64,000 bases of DNA from Limnoperna fortunei (taxonomy: Eukaryota; Mollusca; Bivalvia; Mytilida; Modiolidae): the NCBI GenBank assembly GCA_944474755.1, contig OX104116.1, forward strand, positions 7,753,547 through 7,817,546, read 5' to 3'. A program made the position numbers and the translations under genes. Positions 57,401 to 64,000 of this stretch are shown here, one piece after another. Below the pieces are notes generated by a model, which was not told the origin of the DNA, ran no database searches, and worked only from the letters and a program-made list of their open reading frames with translations. Within the stretch, counting starts at the first letter, position 1; every line of letters starts with the position of its first letter.

Positions 57401-60186
57401 TATTTATATTATATTTTATTTGAAATCTCAATCGGTTTAATTAGAAATCATCGGGGCAGAGAAAACATTGTCCCCTCTCCATGACGATACGCTAGGAGGA
57501 CGCCATCTTGTTTACATTGGATACTGAAAGTAGTCCGCTCAGAGGAAATATCGATATATAAATTATCTGAGAAGACGCCATTTAAGTGTTTTTATCCAAT
57601 CAAATCACTTAATATAAATAAATTACAGCATGAATAGAATTATAAGTCAGTGGTCAATGGCAGGTGGCTTACTGCCTTTCTCATTAAGAACCATACATTA
57701 TGAACAAATATCAGAACAACCTCTTTATAAATCAAGTAATATCTACAGGTAGAAAAAAATATGAATCATCCAATATAAAAACCTGATACAATGTCAAAAA
57801 CACAAACAGACCTATATTACATTTATGAATCATGCAATATAAAAACGTGATACAATGTCAAAAATACCAACAGACCTATATTACATTTATCAATTTGTTT
57901 TGCAAATTTATTAAGTAATCTCCACTACATACACATTTGTAATGCATTCTGTAGAAACTGCATCTCAGTTGAGCATAACCTATATCACTTTTATATATAA
58001 TACAAATCATTAAAAATAATGATGTAAGTATATATTTATGTATAGATTTTGGAATGGATATAACACCGATAGGTACACGTACATAATTTCTGGCAATTTA
58101 TCATTTACTATATATGAAAGGAGGTTGACTGGTACTTAATTTCTGGCAATTTATCATTTACTATATATGAAAGGAGATCGACTGGTACTTAATTTCTGGC
58201 AGTGTATCATTTACTATATATGAAAGGAGATTGACTGGTACTTAATTTCTGGCAATTTATCATTTACTATATATGAAAGGAGATCGACTGGTACTTAATT
58301 TCTGGCAATGTATCATTTACTATATATGAAAGGAGATCGACTGGTACTTAATTTCTGGCAATTTATCATTTACTATATATGAAAGGAGATCGACTGGTAC
58401 TTAATTTCTGGCAATGTATCATTTACTATATATGAAAGGAGATCGACTGGTACTTAATTTCTGGCAATTTATCATTTACTATATATGAAAGGAGATCGAC
58501 TGGTACTTAATTTCTGGCAATTTATCATTTACTATATATGAAAGGAGATGGACTGGTACTTAATTTCTGGCAATTTATCATTTACTATATATGAAAGGAG
58601 ATCGACTGGTACTTAATTTCTGGCAATGTATCATTTACTATATATGAAAGGAGATGGACTGGTACTTAATTTCTGGCAATGTATCATTTACTATATATGA
58701 AAGGAGATCGACTGGTACTTAATTTCTGGCAATTTATCATTTACTATATATGAAAGGAGATTGACTGGTACTTAATTTCTGGCAATTTAAAAATTTACTA
58801 TATATGAAAGGAGATCGACTGGTACATAATTTCTGGCAGTGTATCATTTACTATATATGAAAGGAGATCGACTGGTACTTAATTTCTGGCAATTTATCAT
58901 TTACTATATATGAAAGGAGATCGACTGGTACTTAATTTCTGGCAATGTATCATTTACTATATATGAAAGGAGATCGACTGGTACATAATTTCTGGCAATT
59001 TATCATTTACTATATATGAAAGGAGATCGACTGGTACTTAATTTCTGGCAGTGTATCATTTACTATATATGAAAGGAGATCGACTGGTACATAATTTCTG
59101 GCAGTGTATCATTTACTATATATGAAAGGAGATCGACTGGTACTTAATTTCTGGCAATTTATCATTTACTATGTATGAAAGGAGATCGACTGGTACTTAA
59201 TTTCTGGCAGTGTATCATTTACTATATATGAAAGGAGATCGACTGGTACATAATTTCTGGCAATTTATCATTTACTATATATGAAAGGAGATCGACTGGT
59301 ACTTAATTTCTGGCAATTTATCATTTACTACATATGAAAGGAGATCGACTGGTACTTAATTTCTGGCAGTGTATCATTTACTATATATGAAAGGAGATCG
59401 ACTGGTACTTAATTTCTGGCAGTGTATCATTTACTATATATGAAAGGAGATCGACTGGTACTTAATTTCTGGCAATTTATCATTTACTATATATGAAAGG
59501 AGATCGACTGGTACTTAATTTCTGGCAGTGTATCATTTACTATATATGAAAGGAGATTGACTGGTACTTAATTTCTGGCAATTTATCATTTACTATATAT
59601 GAAAGGAGATCGACTGGTACTTAATTTCTGGCAGTGTATCATTTACTATATATGAAAGGAGATCGACTGGTACTTAATTTCTGGCAATTTATCATTTACT
59701 ATATATGAAAGGAGATCGACTGGTACTTAATTTCTGGCAATTTATCATTTACTATATATGAAAGGAGATCGACTGGTACTTAATTTCTGGCAATTTATCA
59801 TTTACTATTTATGAAAGGAGATCGACTGGTACTTAATTTCTGGCAATTTATCATTTACTATTTATGAAAGGAGATCGACTGGTACTTAATTTCTGGCAAT
59901 GCACCATTTACTATATATGAAAGGAGATCGACTGGTACTTAATTTCTGGCAGTGTATCATTTACTTTATTTTGCATTTTAATAAGCTAGAATTAGGCTTT
60001 GAACTCTCCCAATGTCAAACAAGTAGTTTGTTGTCAACAACAATCCCCAGTTAACAAGGTGTCCACAGACAGGCATGGTCTCCCTTGTCTTGTGAGGTTA
60101 TCTGTTTACGCAATAAAGACATTGTACTGCTTACCGAAATTCTCCTTCTTTAAAGAATCTAGTCTATTTTTCAGGTCAATAGATTT
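48343..60186 (-). CDS. CENPH: Centromere protein H (CENP-H), C-terminal three exons
   Basis: Three small exons (60135-60186, 56425-56515, 48343-48496) join in phase 0/1, 1/2 and 2/stop to 98 codons. The product starts as a charged coiled coil (KSIDLKNRLDSLKKENF, then EKRIESRRLMLEIREKNEAK) and ends in a block containing LVLGSGVNWAEDPHL and a final leucine-rich stretch. I recognise the NWAEDP-x-L block and its spacing from the coil as the conserved C-terminus of CENP-H, a subunit of the constitutive centromere-associated network that links centromeric chromatin to the outer kinetochore. The splice sites are strong (GTAAGC and GTAAGT donors; pyrimidine-CAG or TAG acceptors). The upstream coiled-coil exons were not found before the window end. 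The 7.9-kb and 3.6-kb introns are packed with repeats. Identification is from motif memory, without a database search. Confidence 0.78.
48525..48765 (-). mobile_element. Old SINE just upstream of the CENP-H last exon
   Basis: GTTTAACGCCATTTAAGC, ATGTCCAGTTTTTATTGACT and CCTAACCACTCTGCACC occur in SINE order. It begins about 30 bases into the intron from the last exon. Confidence 0.65.
48811..48885 (+). mobile_element. Fragment of the retroelement 3' tail
   Basis: ACGATCTGACATTTTCGC and GTTTCCTATTCCTGGATTTG match 44725-44800. Confidence 0.7.
50726..50900. mobile_element. Partial MITE in unit 2 of the triplication
   Basis: CTGTGGATTCATTTATTTTC and several TTTCGTGG motifs match one half of a MITE type I recall as frequent in bivalves. 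Absence from units 1 and 3 shows it arrived after the duplication. Confidence 0.55.
51234..51460. mobile_element. About 227-bp insertion in unit 2 of the triplication
   Basis: The sequence from AGATATCAGTGAGATGGTAC to GTGGCGGACACTAAT interrupts CTAAC-AATGA, which is continuous in unit 1. A direct TAA on both sides may be the target duplication. Confidence 0.65.
53821..54083 (-). mobile_element. SINE with 11-bp target duplication
   Basis: AACAAGATAGA lies at 53810-53820 and 54084-54094. The minus-strand head has GCCTAGTGGTTAAGG and the tail is TTTTG repeats. A short frame inside is a shadow. Confidence 0.88.
54449..54516. repeat. 24-bp tandem repeat, three units
   Basis: TAAGGACGTCATTTATAAC recurs at 54449, 54474 and 54497. 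Confidence 0.85.
54832..55494 (+). mobile_element. 5'-truncated LINE, 3' end of ORF and UTR
   Basis: NKLPIEAGRFYSIDRSERYC then KLC, and in shifted frames NEIGDEFLYLF and NNPNAIKFSELMNTSDLY, match the cysteine-containing C-terminus of non-LTR reverse transcriptases. Two frameshifts show it is dead. It ends in AATGTCTT repeats. AGAATGT on both sides may be a target duplication. Confidence 0.75.
55629..55934. mobile_element. About 306-bp MITE, Tc1/mariner-like
   Basis: Ends CAGTATTCCCCCTCTTATA and the inverse of CAGAAGTCCCCCTTTTATA are flanked by TA on both sides. No coding capacity. Confidence 0.75.
56425..56515 (-). CDS. CENPH: CENP-H exon (coiled coil)
   Basis: This 91-nt exon encodes KRIESRRLMLEIREKNEAKQ then QITKDPETT. 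Acceptor ATATTTTCAG, donor GTAAGT. Its phases (1 in, 2 out) match both neighbouring exons. Confidence 0.78.
56575..57030 (-). mobile_element. Old SINE interrupted by a foldback element
   Basis: 56580-56650 (CAGATTTATTGGGGAGAAGC) and 56945-57030 (AGCAGGAAAACTAGCCATCC and onward) look like parts of one minus-strand SINE. The stretch between is foreign. The right end is cut by the element at 57031. Confidence 0.6.
56665..56781. mobile_element. 117-bp foldback element
   Basis: GATTATTTAC, ATGAAGCTTGATGCATTTTC and CTCATCT pair with their inverses across almost the whole length, leaving a loop of a few bases. Confidence 0.85.
57031..57643. mobile_element. 0.6-kb palindrome-headed element, copy 2
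   Basis: It is nearly identical to 15970-16572, including the arm GGATTAAACACTGGGTTTTA and the inner CTAGGAGGACGCCATCTTGT, over the full length. The high identity means both copies are recent. It lies in a CENP-H intron. Frame 56932-57204 is a by-product. Confidence 0.85.
57762..57890. repeat. 64-bp direct duplication
   Basis: TGAATCAT-CAATATAAAAAC to CCTATATTACATTTAT occurs twice, 64 bp apart. Confidence 0.85.
58081..59967. repeat. 53-bp satellite array, about 35 units, in a CENP-H intron
   Basis: The unit holds ATGAAAGGAGATCGACTGGT, ACTTAATTTCTGGCAATTTA and TCATTTACTATAT. The AATTTATC/AGTGTATC/AATGTATC variants alternate irregularly along the array. Confidence 0.97.
60135..60186 (-). CDS. 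CENPH: CENP-H exon (coiled coil)
   Basis: This 52-nt exon encodes KSIDLKNRLDSLKKENF. Acceptor TTTCTCTTGCAG, donor GTAAGC, phase 0 in and 1 out. The heptad-like I/L spacing fits a coil. The exon before it was not found. Confidence 0.75.
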
Positions 60187-61723
60187 CTGCAAGAGAAAAA
60201 TATGCTTTGAAATCTAATAAGGTTGATATTAAGCCCGCTGTGATGTCACAGTTAGACTTTCAACATCATTCTGTTATGTGTTTGATCAACTGAAAAAAAT
60301 TTCAAACTGAAACAAGACAATTTTGTCAAGATTTCATGTTTTTGCTTAAAATGTATGTATAGTCAATAAATTGATGGCATATACTTTTATGTCAATTTAA
60401 TTGCTTTACATGCTGTTTTTTGATATATCAAAAATCTGTATATATGGTGATTTAATGTGTGCTCTTAGAGATGCCTCTAGAACATTTGTTAGACATATTA
60501 GGATCGAAATAGATAATTGCCTTTGGATTTTATCACATTAGAACAAGGTAAGACCTTGTATTTTTCCTCACAACGGTTAAGTATAAAATATTGACTGATT
60601 GAGGATTGAACATGTTCTAGTTCACATAACACCAGTTTGCAATAATCCATCTTAAATACATTGTGTATCTTAGAATATTGACCAAAGATTGCCACAGAAT
60701 ATTGTCACCATGAAAAACAAAACTGAAAGAGACTGTAGTCTGCTTAGTGTGAATAACCAAACAAAAGAGGATAAACATAGTCAGAGCAGTACATTCAGAA
60801 AAACACTATCCATGCAGAACTATGATATTATTAAGTAAAAACTTCTATATAGGCCAATAGTTATTGGTCCAAGACTTGCTTTATTGGCCGGAGGTGCAGC
60901 CAAAGGACAATACAGCTAGCTAAGGCCCAATAACTAGTCAATTGGACCAATACATGTCAACCAGGCCAATACTGATATTGGACTATGAAAAAATTGGACT
61001 ATTGTCCGCAGTTTTTTTCTTTTAATCTAAGTCGGAAAGGAATGGTGCAGATTATACGTAAATACAAACTCGATAGAGTTTTTTTCGACCCATTAATTGT
61101 TGTCACTGGCAGTCGCCATTTAGTTGTTGTGTTAGATGCGGTATTTTCGTACTATTCTAACGTAATTCTTTTATAAACTTTGCTATGTATACTTTGTAAT
61201 GATATTAATTTTACTTAATAGGGATACAAAAATAGAGGATGTTTAAACTGTTATGCATAAAATGCAAATGGCGTCGTTATGTAACCTTACAGTACATTGC
61301 AGAGGATCGATGTTTTGATTGCAATCTTTGAGGGATTGAAATAAAACAGTTTTTTTTTCTTTTCTTAGTTTACGTTGATAAATGAAAGTTGACAAATCCG
61401 TTTGGTTTCGAAATGTGTGAGTAATCGTTTTAACAATGATCAAAACAGACGATATGACAATGCACTATTTTTAAATTTTATTTATTCAATCGTAAGAAAT
61501 AAATAAAACTATAAGCATTAATGATATTTTAGAAGAGAATAAATTACATATTACAGTAAAAACTTCTTTAAAAGCGTGTCCAAGTCGGACTCGGATGTCT
61601 TTATTTTGACGCGTTTTGTAAAAACTTGTACGTGCCGATTGTACATGCATATAAGAATTTTTCCACAATTTTCTGGTTTAAGGACAATACGTAAATACAG
61701 ACTATACACCAGGGCTTACGTTG
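60187..61723. other. Upstream intron or flank of CENP-H, no exon found
   Basis: 60850-60995 is rich in CCAAT/ATTGG motifs. Frames at 60498-60695 and 61243-61443 (minus) lack splice support and do not look like a coiled coil. The missing CENP-H exons may lie here or beyond the window. Confidence 0.35.
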
Positions 61724-63757
61724 GAGGGCGACTCGGGTGAAGAAGTCGATTTAACTCAGTCATACTAAACGCAGAGAAGTGAAGAGAAATGCAGAGAAGT
61801 GAAGAGAAGTAATTAAAAAATGGTTTATTTGATAAAATAAAGGTTTATTTTATATAAATTTGTTATATTTTGTATAAATGAACATAAAGAAGACCATATC
61901 TTTACATAATTTGTCATTTAGTTGACAATTTCGAGCAGTTTGACGATGTTTACATACGATGTAATGGCTACAGTGGAGAGAAGTACGAGAGAAACATAAA
62001 TAATGGTTTATTTATCTTTAACGTTTAATAAATGTATCCAAAAAGTTAATTCATAAACAATATATTATGTTAAATAAGCTTTAACATGTTTAACGAACTT
62101 AGATATATAATAACCGACTTTATTTCACCCAAATTTGTTCGATGTAAATTCAATATGGCGATTGACGAAGCTGAACAGTAAATTCCAGGTGGTTTCGGGA
62201 GTGGATCTGTGTAATGTACGGCATGACACAGTTTCTGATATATTATGTTATATTGTTTTATTTTGCATAAAATGTTTTAAAAATTGAATCGAACATCTGA
62301 TTATATTATAAAAAATGCAAAAGTAAGATTACATTAGTATTTCCACTTCTTTTTAATTGCAGTACATTTCTTCTCATAGTCAGTCAAGAAATAAATATAA
62401 AAGAAAATAATTTTAAATTGACTAATGAAGAAATTTGAGCTTTTGAACGGTAGTCTAAACAATATGCGGAAAATTTCTTTAATCTTGTCATTTATTAAAC
62501 TAACAATTTTTGTTGACGATCCTATTAAGAATAATTGATCATTGTGCGTTATTTTGTTTAATCAGGGAAAGTGATGTTAATTGGATTGTGATATCTGAAT
62601 AAAGAAGCAAGCATGTGACAACAACAATGTAATTCAAATTAATTTACAGAGGTGTCAAACAATTACGAGCGGATCAAACGACCGTCGCGTTTATATAAAA
62701 CAACATGTCAAGATGTTTTGAGTAGAACTAAAAACTAATTTATTGTCTCAAAATTACAGTTCAGCTTGGTCGGTTCATCATAAATATTGTGAAAAATTTT
62801 TAAAACTCCAGAAGATTAATTTGGCTTTCATTGTGGTTTTATAACTATTTTATAGATATTAATTAATCACTTGATAAATTCTGCTTTTAAATTGCTTTTT
62901 ACTGTAAATAAATATAGTGCTTCATTTTGTTTGTACATATTTTGTTCCCGTAGACCCACAGCCAGACCCATCAACTATAGTTGTTGCATATCTCAAATAT
63001 TCCACGTCAGCCTGTAGTTCTTCTTATAAGAAGAGGGTGACTTGGTTTAAGTGCGATCCCATTATATCAACAGCTATAGTTGAATATATTGGAGACTATG
63101 TCCCAAATGTAGTTCATGGCAATGCCAAGTATACTACCGTCCCTTACCGTAGTTTAACTTCCACACAGAAATATATTATCAGTGATGGGGTAAAACACGG
63201 TAAGGCTCCAAGGGAGATCAGGAGAGATGTTAACACAGCTACTCCTGATGACATAATGCGTGTGGGCTCTTCCATGATATATTTTATTCATTGTATATAA
63301 TGGTTGTCCAATATGAACTGTCAATCCGGAATTTAACCGGTAATCGTGGTGTAATTATATGCACATTTGTTTACACAATGTACGAGAATGTACACCTGGT
63401 TTACTTTCTATGAAATCACTATGAAAAGTGTCTTTTGTGATGAAATTGTTCTGAATCATACTTATTACATAATAAACATCATGTGTGATACATTATACAG
63501 TTACTTCTTTCTACTGTCGGCCATTACAACCTATGTAAACATCGTCGAACTGCTCGAATTCATCCATTCACAGACGAATTATATAGAAATAAGGTCGCAT
63601 TTTTGTAAATTTTGATAAATTTATACAAAATATAACAAATATATATAAAATAAAATAAAATAAACCTTTATTTAATCAAATAAATCATTTTTTAATTACT
63701 TCTCTTCACTTCTCTGCGTTTAGTAGGACCCCTTTAACCTGGTCCCACTTCGCCCTC
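61724..63757. mobile_element. About 2-kb DNA element with long terminal inverted repeats, MULE-like
   Basis: Arms of about 250 bp (61724 to about 61985, about 63510 to 63757) match in inverse: CTAAACGCAGAGAAGTGAAG, TGTTATATTTTGTATAAAT and GACGATGTTTACATA. The outer ends are GAGGGCGA. The left arm has an extra GCAGAGAAGTGAAGAGAA. A reading frame lies between. Long arms suggest a Mutator-type element; no 9-bp target duplication is evident, so the exact ends are uncertain. Confidence 0.72.
62917..63300 (+). CDS. Possible transposon-encoded fragment inside the TIR element
   Basis: A 127-codon frame. The part from NVVHGNAKYTTVPYRSLTST to GVKHGKAPREIRRD faintly resembles the region before the transposase in molluscan MULE-type proteins, in which HGNAK and an I-x-x-x-V-x-H stretch recur (from memory). 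A good acceptor (TTTTGTTCCCGTAG) at about 62954 suggests the true exon starts at DPQPDPST. No DDE catalytic region follows, so the element is non-autonomous now. Confidence 0.4.
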   Translation: MLHFVCTYFVPVDPQPDPSTIVVAYLKYSTSACSSSYKKRVTWFKCDPIISTAIVEYIGDYVPNVVHGNAKYTTVPYRSLTSTQKYIISDGVKHGKAPREIRRDVNTATPDDIMRVGSSMIYFIHCI

Positions 63758-64000
63758 GATCACCTTCCAAAGCGAAGGGAAGTCTCCCTGTCATTTTGTA
63801 GAAACGCCTAATGACGCCTTTAAAATTTTATACCCATTTTGGTAAGAATCGTCATATTTTTGATACCGTGTCATGTTTATTTGTTTACGCGCCACAAATC
63901 AACTGGTACCCGTTGTATTAAGTATGTAAAGCGTAAGTTTAAAATACGACCGAAAACCAGTTCAGTGCAAAAAAAAATTAAATTTTCCGGAGCGGATATG
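63758..64000. other. Window end, nothing recognised
   Basis: No exon-like frame, repeat or RNA gene is seen here. Confidence 0.4.

Overview
The window is AT-rich, intron-rich animal DNA, most likely from a bivalve mollusc. The gene density, tRNA-derived SINEs ending in CAAA or GATT repeats, relics of a reverse transcriptase with a VGIPMGTNCAP motif, and cadherins carrying an extra cysteine-containing N-terminal module all fit a bivalve; I cannot name the species. No open reading frame is a whole gene. The genes were assembled by eye from short exons, using splice consensus, phase continuity and comparison between duplicated copies.

Three genes are supported, all on the minus strand. (1) A complete single-pass cadherin-like receptor runs from 36779 down to 20707: 17 exons, 944 codons with the shorter exon 2 or 961 with the longer one. 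It has a signal peptide, a unique N-terminal module, about six cadherin repeats, a membrane helix and a tail of about 92 residues. (2) A head-to-tail paralogue starts at 13389 and leaves the window to the left. Its first 11 exons (447 codons) are visible; phases match the complete copy throughout and eight of the eleven exon lengths are identical. (3) The 3' part of a gene read as the kinetochore protein CENP-H lies at 60186-48343 as three small exons. Its 5' exons are outside the window or were missed.

Layout: 1-13389 left cadherin paralogue, with a 4.2-kb array of a 65-bp repeat in intron 3; 13390-20706 intergenic DNA with a SINE split by a 0.6-kb element; 20707-36779 right cadherin paralogue, with a 39-bp tandem array in intron 16 and a MITE beside an exon; 36780-48342 gene-poor DNA with a decayed reverse transcriptase; 48343-60186 CENP-H exons separated by introns full of a tandem triplication, SINEs, a LINE end, MITEs and a 53-bp tandem array; 60187-64000 flank or upstream intron of CENP-H, with a roughly 2-kb element bounded by long terminal inverted repeats.

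The most interesting points are the replacement of the signal-peptide exon in the right cadherin, a probable GC-AG intron, two unrelated satellite arrays that start in or next to the 3' tail of the same retroelement family, and a 0.6-kb palindrome-headed element found twice, each time inside a SINE. I found no CRISPR array, operon or prokaryotic system.
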